Shown here: piece by piece, positions 1 through 7,956 of the stretch | Position numbering within the stretch: the stretch's first letter is position 1 | Layout: each line of letters starts with the position of its first letter | Assembly: GCA_002731665.1 (NCBI GenBank) | Contig: PCCJ01000021.1 | Span: 1-12,384, forward strand | From: Actinomycetota bacterium | Lineage (GTDB): Bacteria > Actinomycetota > Acidimicrobiia > Acidimicrobiales > Poriferisodaliceae | Length of the DNA: 12,384 nucleotides | Direction: 5' to 3' | Translations under genes and position numbers: made by a program | Notes under the pieces: model-generated | The model's database searches: none | Seen by the model: the letters and a program-made list of their open reading frames with translations, nothing else | What the model was told of the DNA's origin: nothing

Positions 1-901
1 AGACCCAAGCGATATCCAATTCTGTCTTCATTTCTGCGAGCTCGAATCGGGTATTTTGATAAGAGCCAACTGATTGATCAAAAACCTTACGTTCGGTAAC
101 GTATTCGACGGCTCCGTCGAAGGCTGCTTGAGCGTGCGCCACTCCTGTTATAGCAATCGAAAGTCTTTCCTGTGGCAGGTTTTTAACCAAATTCAAAAAT
201 CCTGCGCCTTCACCACCAAGCACATTTTCTTTCGGTACAAAAACGTTGTCAAAAAACAATTCAGCCGTGTCTTGGGACTTCATGCCTAATTTATCTAAGT
301 TTCTACCGCGCTCGAAACCGCTCATGCCCCTTTCCAAGACCATTAGCGTCATTCCCTTATGTTTTTCATTTGGATCAGTTTTCACCGCCGTTATAACAAG
401 ATCACTGTTGATGCCATTGGTAATAAAGGTCTTCGCTCCGTTAACTAAATAGCCATCGCCTTCTCGTATAGCTGATGTCCTTATGGACGCCAAATCAGAA
501 CCCGTGCTCGGCTCGGTCATGGCTATGGCACTCATTAAATCGCCACTCACGAGCCCGGGCATCCAACGATCTGCTTGCTCCTCACTACAGTAATTAAGGA
601 AATACGGCAAACAAATATCATTGTGAAGCGTGATACACATTCCAGATCCAATTACTCCGGCTCGCTGGATTTCCTCATTGATAACAGCGTTGTATCTGAA
701 ATCTTCGATTCCTCCACCACCATGATCTTCTGGAACAGCCATTCCCAAAAGGCCTAGCGAGCCCGCACTTCTGAACATCGCCTTGTCAACTTGTCCATCT
801 TTTTCCCATTGCTCATGGTTTGGAACTATTTCTTTCTCCATGAAAGCTCGGACCGATGAGCGAAACATTTCGTGTTCTTCATTAAAAATAGTACGACGCA
901 T
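1..901 (-). CDS. acyl-CoA dehydrogenase, N-terminal part (runs off the left edge)
   Basis: FAD-dependent flavoenzyme expected to introduce the alpha,beta double bond into an acyl-CoA, as in beta-oxidation or a related acid or amino-acid degradation route; cytoplasmic, usually a homotetramer. About 300 residues are visible of a family that is usually 380-390 long. The helical N-terminal domain is followed by the family signature AMTEPSTGSD (about residues 127-136 from this start) and then the beta-barrel middle domain; the catalytic C-terminal helical domain lies outside the window. The start at 901 was chosen because the family commonly begins near RTIFNEEHE and because it leaves about 80 bases to the divergent gene. 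An in-frame ATG at 952 would add 17 residues and cannot be excluded; a TAG lies upstream of it. Substrate chain length cannot be read from this part. The family call is secure. Confidence 0.93.
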   Translation of the reverse strand, partial: MRRTIFNEEHEMFRSSVRAFMEKEIVPNHEQWEKDGQVDKAMFRSAGSLGLLGMAVPEDHGGGGIEDFRYNAVINEEIQRAGVIGSGMCITLHNDICLPYFLNYCSEEQADRWMPGLVSGDLMSAIAMTEPSTGSDLASIRTSAIREGDGYLVNGAKTFITNGINSDLVITAVKTDPNEKHKGMTLMVLERGMSGFERGRNLDKLGMKSQDTAELFFDNVFVPKENVLGGEGAGFLNLVKNLPQERLSIAITGVAHAQAAFDGAVEYVTERKVFDQSVGSYQNTRFELAEMKTELDIAWV

Positions 902-982
902 AGCCTGACCGTACCGTTTTTCCAGCGTCTCGACTAGCGGAATCGAGGTCATTCCAACAACATCTGGCTAACGTTCGTTTAT

Positions 983-1633
983 ATGACCAACTGGGATGCT
1001 CTAGCTACAGCCGCAGCTGCAAGTAGACGGCTCAATCGTTGTCTCGCTGAAACTCGTCTCCGAGATGAAGAAACTAATGAAATCGCTACCGCGCTAGACA
1101 AATTAGCGGATAAATTCGTAGCCGGTAGTCAAAGAGACAAACTCGATGACATGCTGACACGTCCCCATCTCGCAGCGATTTATAATGGAAAGCACACTCC
1201 ATTAGATCTAAACCCGGGAGATGAAATTGAGTTCGATCCGTTCTCCATCGCTGGCGGGATCTTCCATCCTTCATCCATTGGTTTAAAATTTTTCAAAGAA
1301 AGTAATGAAAGCGTTCTGGCTGTCACCTCAGTCCACCCTATGTTCGCCGGGCCGCCAGAGCGGGTCCATGGAGGTATCCAGGCCCTCATCGTTGACGAAG
1401 TGATGGGGGCACTGAATCGGATGCGTGGGAGGCAAGCTTTTACTGCCTATCTCAATGTGAACTATCGGGGTCCAGCTCCACTTAATGTTGATCTGAGTTT
1501 TCGGGCATGGGTCGACAAGATTGAGGGACGAAAAGTATTTTTAAAAGCTACGGGCCAAGAATCAAATAAAACTTTCATGGATGCCGATGGTTTATTTATC
1601 GCTCGCGAAGATCAAAATCCAGATGCGAACTAG
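983..1633 (+). CDS. PaaI/YbgC-like hotdog-fold acyl-CoA thioesterase
   Basis: Probable hydrolase of acyl-CoA thioesters. The 216-residue protein has an N-terminal helical stretch of about 60-80 residues, then a hotdog domain. The hallmark is at about residues 123-142: GPPERVHGG, then a helix with Asp138 (LIVDEVMG), matching the HGG...D pattern of PaaI-type thioesterases. Strands such as TAYLNVNYRGPAPL follow, as expected for this fold. It is the only protein gene here read from the plus strand and is divergent from the acyl-CoA dehydrogenase, which suggests but does not prove a shared role in acyl-CoA metabolism. No Shine-Dalgarno sequence is visible before ATG 983, so a leaderless message or a later start is possible. 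It ends 13 bases before the convergent lysS stop. Substrate unknown. Confidence 0.82.
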   Translation: MTNWDALATAAAASRRLNRCLAETRLRDEETNEIATALDKLADKFVAGSQRDKLDDMLTRPHLAAIYNGKHTPLDLNPGDEIEFDPFSIAGGIFHPSSIGLKFFKESNESVLAVTSVHPMFAGPPERVHGGIQALIVDEVMGALNRMRGRQAFTAYLNVNYRGPAPLNVDLSFRAWVDKIEGRKVFLKATGQESNKTFMDADGLFIAREDQNPDAN

Positions 1634-1646
1634 ATAATCACAGTTC

Positions 1647-3050
1647 TTATTTTTCAGGTCGCAGAGTAGGAAACAAAACGACGTCTCTTATGGTGCCGAC
1701 GCCTGTCAATAACATTGCTAACCGATCCATACCAATCCCCAGTCCACCGGTTGGGGGCATGCCAAACTCTAACGCCCTGAGATAATCTTCATCTACTGTC
1801 ATAGCCTCGTCATCGCCATCAGCTTTTTGGGCGGCTTGTGACTCGAAACGCCTACGTTGCTCATCAGGGTCCGTTAATTCACTGAAGGCATTGCATAATT
1901 CGCGTCCAGCAAGAATTGCCTCAAAGCGTTCAGTTACTCCTGGTTTGTCTCTGTGTTCACGCGCCAACGGCGAAACTTCAGATGGGTGTTCGGTTACATA
2001 AATCGGACCCCACAAATTTGATTCAGTAGTTTTTTCGTAGATCTCTAATACTAATTTTCCAACTCCATAAGTTTCTCTATATGGAACTCCATATTTATCT
2101 GCGACTTTACGAATTTCGTCGATTGGCATTTCCAGTGAGAGGGCTTCTCCAGTGGCTTCCTTAATCAGTTCAATCATTGAGGCTCGCCTCCACGGGCGCG
2201 CTACATCAAGTGGCTTATCACCGAAGTGCAGAACAGTTGAGCCGGTTAGCTCAATCGCTAAGTACTCGACTAATTCTTCTACAAGATTCATGATGTCTTC
2301 GTAGTCGGCGTAGGCCTGATAAAGCTCAAGCATCGAGAATTCGGGATTATGTCTAGTCGATACGCCTTCGTTGCGAAAGACCCTTCCAAGTTCGAAAACC
2401 TTGTCAAACCCAGCAACTGTCAAACGTTTTAAATAAAGCTCAGGGGCGACTCGCATATAAAGCTCAAGGTCTAGCGCATTGTGATGGGTGGTAAACGGTC
2501 GAGCGTTAGCGCCACCTGGTATCGGATGAAAAATAGGAGTTTCCACTTCTATGAATCCACGTTCTTCAAGAAAATGTCTAGTCAACGACATCATCTTGCT
2601 TCTTATCATGAAGGCGTTACGAGATTCTGGGGTTACCCACAAATCAACGTATCTCTGCCGGTACCTGGTGTCGGTATCAGTTATTCCATGCCACTTGTCT
2701 GGGAACGGACGGCGCGCTTCTGCTAGTCGCACCCACTGATCAACGCGAATACTTAATTCACCTCTTCGCGTGGTCATTATCACACCGGTAATTCCGATCC
2801 AGTCGCCCAGATTAAGGCTACAAAAACCATCAAATTCTGGTGTACTTTTAGACGGTGCGAAGAGTTGGATTCGAGATGAAGCATCATCTAAGGTCCCAAA
2901 CGCTAATTTACCCTGAACTCGACGCAACATCAGCCTGCCCGCGACTGTAACGACACGGTCAGTTTCTGTTCCTGGCTCTAAGTTCTGAAATTCCTCAACT
3001 AGGTCATCTACTTTTGTGTCAGGGTCAAATCGATATGGAATCGGTGTCAT
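1647..3050 (-). CDS. lysS: lysyl-tRNA synthetase, class II
   Basis: Charges tRNA-Lys with lysine using ATP, in the cytoplasm. The 467-residue protein has an OB-fold anticodon-binding domain (about residues 30-110) and then the class II catalytic core. Motif 1 lies around 157-172 (LEERGFIEVETP), motif 2 around 224-243 (FRNEGVSTRHNPEFSMLE) and motif 3 around 436-450 (GLGIGMDRLAML). It is somewhat shorter than the usual 490-510 residues because it begins at the equivalent of PYRF and lacks the charged N-terminal helix. It cannot be extended: the in-frame codon three positions upstream is the coaX stop TGA. The start ATG is preceded by GAGGA, a good ribosome binding site that overlaps the coaX stop. 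It is the last gene of the minus-strand train and shares the coaX reading frame. Confident call. Confidence 0.97.
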   Translation of the reverse strand: MTPIPYRFDPDTKVDDLVEEFQNLEPGTETDRVVTVAGRLMLRRVQGKLAFGTLDDASSRIQLFAPSKSTPEFDGFCSLNLGDWIGITGVIMTTRRGELSIRVDQWVRLAEARRPFPDKWHGITDTDTRYRQRYVDLWVTPESRNAFMIRSKMMSLTRHFLEERGFIEVETPIFHPIPGGANARPFTTHHNALDLELYMRVAPELYLKRLTVAGFDKVFELGRVFRNEGVSTRHNPEFSMLELYQAYADYEDIMNLVEELVEYLAIELTGSTVLHFGDKPLDVARPWRRASMIELIKEATGEALSLEMPIDEIRKVADKYGVPYRETYGVGKLVLEIYEKTTESNLWGPIYVTEHPSEVSPLAREHRDKPGVTERFEAILAGRELCNAFSELTDPDEQRRRFESQAAQKADGDDEAMTVDEDYLRALEFGMPPTGGLGIGMDRLAMLLTGVGTIRDVVLFPTLRPEK

Positions 3051-3056
3051 AGTTCC

Positions 3057-3854
3057 TCAGAGAACGTTTTTGTTGTGGACTAGTCGCAAACCATGCAACG
3101 TTAACCATGGCTCATGATGGTCTACTGTTCGCGCATGCGGCGCAATTAGCTCCGCGTACCCTCCAGTAGCAATGACTGTAACGTCGCCAACTTCCTCTTC
3201 AATACGATCGATCATCCCGTCTACAAGACAAGCAGTACCAAAAATCACTCCCGATTGAATCGATTCGTGAGTATTTCTACCAATAACACCTTTAGGTTCC
3301 GTTAAGTCAACTTCTCGTAGTAGCGCTGCCCGACCAAATAATGCTTCTAGACTTATTTCTAATCCCGGTAAGATCGCTCCACCTAAATAGGCTCCGGTTG
3401 AATCGATAACATCAAAAGTGGTAGCTGTTCCGAAATCTACGACAACGCTGCTGGCTCCATACAATTCACACGCCGCTACTGCATTAGCAATTCGATCTGC
3501 CCCAACAGAACGCGGATCCTCGTATCGAATCGGCATTCCAGATTTGACGCCCGGTCCGAGGACTACGGGCGACACATCTAGGTATCGTTCAGCAAACCGA
3601 CGAAGAGATGCGGTAACTGACGGGACGCCCGATGAAATAGCTAAGCCTGTCACATCGTTCTCGAGCTCAATTCCTATCTCTCCGGTGAACCCAGATATGG
3701 CCAACCCTATTTCATCTTCGGTGCGATCAGGGCTGGTCGCCATTCTCCAGTGTCCTAGTAAACCACTTGATGCTGTTTGGGGCTCGTTGACAACAGTCGA
3801 GCCGTATAGGCCAACCATCATCTGAGTGTTGCCTGCGTCGATTACCAAAAGCAT
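3057..3854 (-). CDS. coaX: type III pantothenate kinase
   Basis: Phosphorylates pantothenate, the first step of coenzyme A synthesis. It belongs to the ASKHA fold rather than the P-loop type of CoaA. At 265 residues it has normal length. Visible motifs are DAGNT (residues 6-10, phosphate loop), GADR (118-121) and DFGTATT (140-146), the three defining type III motifs. The usual Asn-Pro before GADR appears here as DPRSVGADR. ATG 3854 has GGAG five bases upstream. The stop TGA lies six bases before lysS, so the two are almost certainly cotranscribed. About 115 bases separate it from folK upstream; panC and panD, often found between folK and coaX in actinobacteria, are absent from this window. 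Confident call. Confidence 0.96.
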   Translation of the reverse strand: MLLVIDAGNTQMMVGLYGSTVVNEPQTASSGLLGHWRMATSPDRTEDEIGLAISGFTGEIGIELENDVTGLAISSGVPSVTASLRRFAERYLDVSPVVLGPGVKSGMPIRYEDPRSVGADRIANAVAACELYGASSVVVDFGTATTFDVIDSTGAYLGGAILPGLEISLEALFGRAALLREVDLTEPKGVIGRNTHESIQSGVIFGTACLVDGMIDRIEEEVGDVTVIATGGYAELIAPHARTVDHHEPWLTLHGLRLVHNKNVL

Positions 3855-3969
3855 AGCAACTCCATTTCTAAGGTCAGCATGCCGCTAAGCGTGCGCTGCC
3901 TCACTTAAGATCGTGCCTTCGCCCCGTCGATAATGCAACTTCGTATTTCAAAAATTCGCATTTACCTCG

Positions 3970-4416
3970 TCAACTCTCAATCAATTTTACTTCCTGACCG
4001 ATGACCGAAACCTCCCAGTCTTCAGGAAGAAGATCTGGCGCTAATTCTGCGAGGGGATACATGACAAAAGCACGATTCCACATTCGCGGATGTGGCAAAG
4101 TCAGTTCTACATCGTCAAGGACTAAGTTTCCGTATATCAGCACGTCTGCATCAAGAGTCCTCGGTCCCCATCGAATCGTTCTCTCTCGATCTGCATTAGC
4201 TTCTAGCTTCCTGCAAAGTTCGAGAACTTCATACGGACCTAAAACCGTTTGTAGCTCAACCACCATGTTCAGAAATGGTTCTTGTTCCGGTCCACCGATT
4301 GGCGCTGTTTCGTACAAGCTAGAGACATTAACGATGTCAGTGATCATTGCTACAGCATTTTCTAAAAAAGACTTTCGGTCACCCATATTAGATCCAAGAC
4401 CGATGAAACATCTCAT
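3970..4416 (-). CDS. folK: 2-amino-4-hydroxy-6-hydroxymethyldihydropteridine diphosphokinase (HPPK)
   Basis: Transfers pyrophosphate from ATP to 6-hydroxymethyl-7,8-dihydropterin in folate biosynthesis, making the substrate of dihydropteroate synthase. The 148-residue form starts with the characteristic MRCFIGLGSNMGDR. The HPPK signature RWGPRTLDADVLIY is at about 82-95 and carries the Asp pair that binds magnesium. The start at 4416 is preferred because AAGGA lies four bases upstream and homologues begin at this point. ATG 4431, which overlaps the folB stop as ATGA and adds five residues, is a good alternative for translational coupling. A still earlier ATG at 4461 would lie deep inside folB and is unlikely. 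It directly follows folB in the train. Confidence 0.95.
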   Translation of the reverse strand: MRCFIGLGSNMGDRKSFLENAVAMITDIVNVSSLYETAPIGGPEQEPFLNMVVELQTVLGPYEVLELCRKLEANADRERTIRWGPRTLDADVLIYGNLVLDDVELTLPHPRMWNRAFVMYPLAELAPDLLPEDWEVSVIGQEVKLIES

Positions 4417-4427
4417 TAATTCCTTGG

Positions 4428-4808
4428 TCATTTGAAAGACCGCGTGATCTGCACTCCACATGTATGAAGATCTACAGGCACAGGTGGCCGTATCTTCCTA
4501 ATAGATATTGTTACTTCATGAACTCCTCCGAGAGCCAAAATTTCAGTCGCTATGACATTGGCTAATCGCTCTAGTAATTGAGCCTTCTCTCGCATACAAA
4601 TTTCGGCTGCTAGCTCTCCGACAGTTCCATAATTGACCGTGTCATCTAATTGATCGCTCGCGCCAGCCGGTTCTAAATCAGCTCGGAGGTCTATATCTAT
4701 TTCTAACGGCTGCTTTCGCTCCCTTTCTTCTGCCAAGACGCCAACTATGCAGGTTACCCTTAACCCACGAAGCTGAATAAAATCTTTTGGTTCTGAAGAA
4801 TCGCGCAT
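4428..4808 (-). CDS. folB: dihydroneopterin aldolase
   Basis: Cleaves 7,8-dihydroneopterin to 6-hydroxymethyl-dihydropterin and glycolaldehyde, supplying FolK. The 126-residue protein has the tunnelling fold in which active octamers form. Expected functional residues are visible: Glu28 in GVLAEERE (pterin anchoring region), Tyr60 in VNYGTV, and Lys105 in SIRKIRPPVP (catalytic lysine region). The N-terminus has about eight extra residues before the first strand (FIQLRGLRV), which is normal variation. ATG 4808 sits four bases after the stop of the pseudophosphatase gene, and its own stop overlaps a possible folK start. Confident call. Confidence 0.95.
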   Translation of the reverse strand: MRDSSEPKDFIQLRGLRVTCIVGVLAEERERKQPLEIDIDLRADLEPAGASDQLDDTVNYGTVGELAAEICMREKAQLLERLANVIATEILALGGVHEVTISIRKIRPPVPVDLHTCGVQITRSFK

Positions 4809-4812
4809 CTGT

Positions 4813-5328
4813 TCAGTCTGCTACACGAGGTTGCTTAATAGCCAGGCTAATTTCAACAAGTTCACGTCCAAACGGCCCTAAATGCCGTTGGAAAATGCGC
4901 TCAACCATTGCTAAGGCCTGAGGTCCAGTAGAAACAAGCCGGGCATATAGTAAATAGCCAGCAACAATTCCGCAAACCCGTTCACTTAGTTCCTCAGCAT
5001 GAATCACTACTTTTTTTTCACGATGCAGCAACGTGTCCATCTCGCCATAAATTGTCTCTAAGAAACTTAACAATTGTTCACGCTGTGGCCATGGACGGTG
5101 TGCGAAAGGTAACCCTAATTCTCTGTAGTTATTCAAATTATGGGAGCCGGGTATTAAGGAGAAGACAATATCAAATCCCTGCTGTCTCAGCCAAATAATC
5201 TCTTCTTGACGTCGAACGCGACGATGATTGGCTCCATATCCACCCGGTCGTTCGCATACAGCAAGCTGATCTTTTATTACCCAGGCAAAATTTCGAGGCT
5301 CAATGCCTGCAGCCCATTTTCCTTTCAT
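4813..5328 (-). CDS. dual-specificity-phosphatase-fold protein without the catalytic cysteine (predicted pseudophosphatase)
   Basis: The 171-residue protein resembles small dual-specificity or tyrosine phosphatases. The N-terminus NFAWVIKDQLAVCERPGG matches the opening strand region of such proteins, a middle section (about 40-80) gives the expected alpha/beta pattern, and a C-terminal part resembles the signature loop. That loop, normally HC-x5-R in a strand-loop-helix context, reads here as VVIHAEELSER followed by VCGIVAGYLL (residues 108-126). Arg117 and His110 are kept, but the nucleophilic Cys is Ala111, encoded by GCT. The glycine-rich phosphate loop is replaced by EELSE. It is therefore predicted to be inactive as a Cys phosphatase and may bind or scaffold instead. 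ATG 5328 was chosen; a TTG at 5337 adds three residues. It lies between hpt and folB, four bases before folB, so it is probably cotranscribed with the folate genes. Partner and role are unknown. Confidence 0.72.
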   Translation of the reverse strand: MKGKWAAGIEPRNFAWVIKDQLAVCERPGGYGANHRRVRRQEEIIWLRQQGFDIVFSLIPGSHNLNNYRELGLPFAHRPWPQREQLLSFLETIYGEMDTLLHREKKVVIHAEELSERVCGIVAGYLLYARLVSTGPQALAMVERIFQRHLGPFGRELVEISLAIKQPRVAD

Positions 5329-5412
5329 TAAAACCAATTTTCTTAGACGTCGAAGACCAGCGTACTTCTAGCAAGCGATCTCATCCAGTGAGTCACTTAC
5401 ACCTGCAGAAAT

Positions 5413-5976
5413 TCATTGACCTGTTTCGGTGTTATAGGACCATATATCTTTTAAGTTTCGAAACCGTTGCGCCACATCTAGTCCATAACCAACTACCCAT
5501 ACTTTAGGTATCTGGAAACCTACATACTTTATGAGGTCATCTAAATCATCTTGAGCTTCTTCTCTGACTAACAAGGAACACATCACCAGACTTGCTGGGT
5601 TTCTTGCAAGCAAGGTTTTGCGCAGATATCGGAGAGTCAAACCACTATCTACGATGTCTTCTATGAGAATGACATCTCTTCCCTCAATGTCAGTATCTAA
5701 ATCTTTAAGGATTCGGACAACCCCGCTGGTTGTTGTGCTGCTTCCGTATGAAGAAACCGCCATGAAATCGAGTTGGACCGGTAAGTCTATTGCGCGACAT
5801 AAATCTGTGGTGAAAATTACTCCACCCTTGAGCACACCGACTAATAACGGTTCACGCCCTTCGTAATCTTTACTGATCAGATCACCTATTTCTGACACCC
5901 GGCTTTCGATCTCCTCTTGGGTTACCAAAATTTCACTGAGAGCAGGATGATTAAGAATTAAATTATGGTCGACCAC
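5413..5976 (-). CDS. hpt: hypoxanthine(-guanine) phosphoribosyltransferase
   Basis: Salvages hypoxanthine and/or guanine to IMP or GMP using PRPP. The 187-residue type I phosphoribosyltransferase carries the PRPP-binding motif VILIEDIVDSGLTL at residues 102-115. LKGGVIF (49-55) supplies the pyrophosphate loop, SSYGSSTTTSG (75-85) the flexible active-site loop, and the C-terminal DIWSY region completes the hood. The start codon is GTG 5976, eleven bases after the tilS stop; no ATG is available nearby in frame. It follows tilS as in most actinobacteria. The usual downstream ftsH is missing: the next gene, 84 bases on, is the pseudophosphatase. Confident on family; purine preference not determined. 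Confidence 0.95.
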   Translation of the reverse strand: MVDHNLILNHPALSEILVTQEEIESRVSEIGDLISKDYEGREPLLVGVLKGGVIFTTDLCRAIDLPVQLDFMAVSSYGSSTTTSGVVRILKDLDTDIEGRDVILIEDIVDSGLTLRYLRKTLLARNPASLVMCSLLVREEAQDDLDDLIKYVGFQIPKVWVVGYGLDVAQRFRNLKDIWSYNTETGQ

Positions 5977-5987
5977 GGCTCGCCAAC

Positions 5988-6887
5988 CTAGTCGCTAGTT
6001 TCGGAAACTTCATCCTCTGAGCTAATACGTTCAAAAAGATGCAACTTACCTTTACTTCTCCGGATTCTCTTCCCTCCAGCAATCTCGGTTCCAAGCGAAT
6101 TTCCTCTAGCGACTTCAAGCACTCTTTCAACAGCCGCAAGATCCGGTGGGTGATCATTTCTTAGCCATTGACGAATAGCTCGCCTAGCTAATGGCACCGG
6201 AGCAGAATTGAGCTCTTTCACATCAGTAGGGTCTATAACAGAGGCCAATTCGTCGAGTAAGTCTCGGTCATCTCTTGCTAGGTCAGCTGCACGAACAAAT
6301 AACGGTGCAACATCTCGTTGTGCAACATCTGCCATTAGAGGCAATATTTCATGCCGGACCCGGTTTCGAAGAAATCGGGGATTTTTGTTACTGGGATCAA
6401 ATATTGGTTGGTATCCAAAGCGGTTGCAAATTGCTTCGGTATCGCATCTCCTTAATCGCAGCAGAGGGTGACCACTTGGTCGCATTCCTGATAGCGCATC
6501 TAGCGAGCCTCCGCGCATTAGATGTAACAGAACAGTTTCAGCTTGGTCATCGGCTGTATGTCCCGTTAGTACTTCGTTGGGTAATACCCGATAACGGGCA
6601 TCGCGAGCTCTCTCTTCTAAATTTGGCCCATCGACTAATTCAATTTTTATTTCTTCAAAACCTACGCTGAGTTTGTCAGCAAGCATTTCGACTTTTTTTG
6701 CCTCTTCAGAAACTTCTTGTCTGAGCCCATGATTCACGTGAATAGCTTTAACCGTGGAGCTAATTTCAGATGCCAATATCAAGAGAGCGGCAGAGTCCGC
6801 TCCTCCTGATACTGCGCAAATCAATTCACCCTTGCTAGGGAATGCACATTGATCTATGTAGTCATGGAAGTTTGAACGAGGTTTCAT
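5988..6887 (-). CDS. tilS: tRNA(Ile)-lysidine synthase
   Basis: Attaches lysine to C34 of the CAU-anticodon isoleucine tRNA, so that it reads AUA and is charged with Ile. The N-type PP-loop ATPase motif is SGGADSAA (27-34). The second conserved block is GHTADDQAET (109-118), and RNRVRHEILP follows the catalytic domain. At 299 residues it is the short form seen in actinobacteria: a catalytic domain with a helical appendage and no full C-terminal TilS_C domain of the E. coli type (about 430 residues). ATG 6887 follows the protease stop by twelve bases without a recognisable Shine-Dalgarno sequence. Its position between the DUF2342 protease and hpt is the conserved actinobacterial order, supporting the call. 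Confidence 0.95.
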   Translation of the reverse strand: MKPRSNFHDYIDQCAFPSKGELICAVSGGADSAALLILASEISSTVKAIHVNHGLRQEVSEEAKKVEMLADKLSVGFEEIKIELVDGPNLEERARDARYRVLPNEVLTGHTADDQAETVLLHLMRGGSLDALSGMRPSGHPLLRLRRCDTEAICNRFGYQPIFDPSNKNPRFLRNRVRHEILPLMADVAQRDVAPLFVRAADLARDDRDLLDELASVIDPTDVKELNSAPVPLARRAIRQWLRNDHPPDLAAVERVLEVARGNSLGTEIAGGKRIRRSKGKLHLFERISSEDEVSETSD

Positions 6888-6899
6888 TAGACGACGTGC

Positions 6900-7946
6900 C
6901 TAAATCGCAGGCACTCGTTGCATCCATGCTTCTGGATCGCGAATTTCTTTCAGCGATGGCAAATGCGAAACGTCTGACCAGATAATGTCGACAGCTCGAT
7001 TACCTCTTTGTGACTCAATAGCCGCAATAAATTCTTCACCTGCCTGATACTGAGCTAATTTGGCTTCGATACCCATTAATTTTTGCATCATGCGAGCAAA
7101 ACCTTTCGCCCCATTTCGCCGTTCTTGCAGCACACGAGCAAATCTTGGTGCATGTTCTACATAGCCGATAGCAGCGCGTGTCATTGTTACATCCCCGTGC
7201 CCTTCAACTAAACTCATCATTCCTCCGACGCTTTCGAGCAAGCCTCGTTGTTTATCGCTAGCGAACAGGGCAGCTAATCCACCTTCACCAAGAGGATCAC
7301 GGCCGGATCGTCGCTCATCATACAAATATTTAATTCCGTCTTTAAAACGTTCTGGATCAGGTTCTACCTCGTCAAGCATTCCGTTTACTAGAGTCAAAAA
7401 ATGGGGTCGTAGCCATGGGACTCCCGTGAACTGTGACCGGTGTGTTAGTTCATGTAGCGCCAGCCAAAGTCGGAATTGTTGGGGAGGGAAGGCGAATTTT
7501 TTTTCCACCGACAGAATATTAGGACCTACGTAATACACGTAATCCTGGTCATCACGATCTTCATCCTCAGCAAGTAGTAGGTCATACTGGCCAAGCACAC
7601 GGCGAGACATCCAACCTAAAACTAGTCCCAATTCTGTAGCCGCAATTTTTTTCGTTAGTTGAGATTCAGCTCTTCCCTCATCATTTTCGGAAACAAGTAT
7701 CGGTCGCAACAATCTTTGAAAAGACTTGATATTTGCGTCGATCCAACCTGCTCGATCGATCACTTTTGCTCGAGCTTTTCCATCTTTCGAGAACAAACCA
7801 GTTTCTATGGAAACAAGCTCCTCTGCTTGCGGAGTGAACCGTGCGAAATCTGAGTGGAGTGAATTCCCTAAATATGATTGAGATAAGGGTTCTTCTCCAG
7901 CAACTTTAACTGCTATCCGTCGAGCAAGCTCCCAGTCCACTGACAC
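6900..7946 (-). CDS. zinc-dependent metalloprotease of the DUF2342 / F420-biosynthesis-associated family
   Basis: The 348-residue protein has the zinc metallopeptidase motif HELTH at 165-169 (context ALHELTHRSQF). The conserved block SLVEGHGDVTM at 246-255 may supply further metal ligands. The opening VDWELARRIA...VAGEEPL, the segment ETGLFSKDGKARAKVIDRAGWID and FQRLLRP are diagnostic of DUF2342, named from co-occurrence with coenzyme F420 in actinobacteria. Neither a substrate nor a direct role in F420 synthesis is visible here. There is no signal peptide, so it is probably cytoplasmic. GTG 7946 is taken as start; GTG 7940 (VDWELA) is an equally reasonable start. The first lies eleven bases after the stop of the 44-residue ORF, and tilS follows twelve bases after its own stop. 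Confidence 0.88.
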   Translation of the reverse strand: MSVDWELARRIAVKVAGEEPLSQSYLGNSLHSDFARFTPQAEELVSIETGLFSKDGKARAKVIDRAGWIDANIKSFQRLLRPILVSENDEGRAESQLTKKIAATELGLVLGWMSRRVLGQYDLLLAEDEDRDDQDYVYYVGPNILSVEKKFAFPPQQFRLWLALHELTHRSQFTGVPWLRPHFLTLVNGMLDEVEPDPERFKDGIKYLYDERRSGRDPLGEGGLAALFASDKQRGLLESVGGMMSLVEGHGDVTMTRAAIGYVEHAPRFARVLQERRNGAKGFARMMQKLMGIEAKLAQYQAGEEFIAAIESQRGNRAVDIIWSDVSHLPSLKEIRDPEAWMQRVPAI

Positions 7947-7956
7947 ATGTGTCCAT

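Noticed and set aside
1627..1655. Possible intrinsic terminator after the thioesterase: GAACT and AGTTC flanking ten bases, followed by TTATTTTT.
   Set aside because: The stem has only five pairs with two G-C, it overlaps the stop codon, and the U run is interrupted; too weak to annotate.
3418..3825. 135-residue plus-strand frame opposite coaX.
   Set aside because: It is fully antisense to a gene with clear family motifs, and its translation is rich in Ser/Thr/Pro/Arg as expected from a shadow frame.
3855..3969. 115-base gap between folK and coaX, examined for a remnant of panC/panD or a small RNA.
   Set aside because: No coding similarity, strong hairpin or convincing promoter was recognised.
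4001..4435. 144-residue plus-strand frame opposite folK.
   Set aside because: Antisense shadow of a gene with an unmistakable HPPK signature.
4417..4461. Upstream extension of folK to ATG 4461.
   Set aside because: It would place 31 bases of overlap inside folB and add residues not seen in HPPK proteins; starts at 4416 or 4431 fit better.
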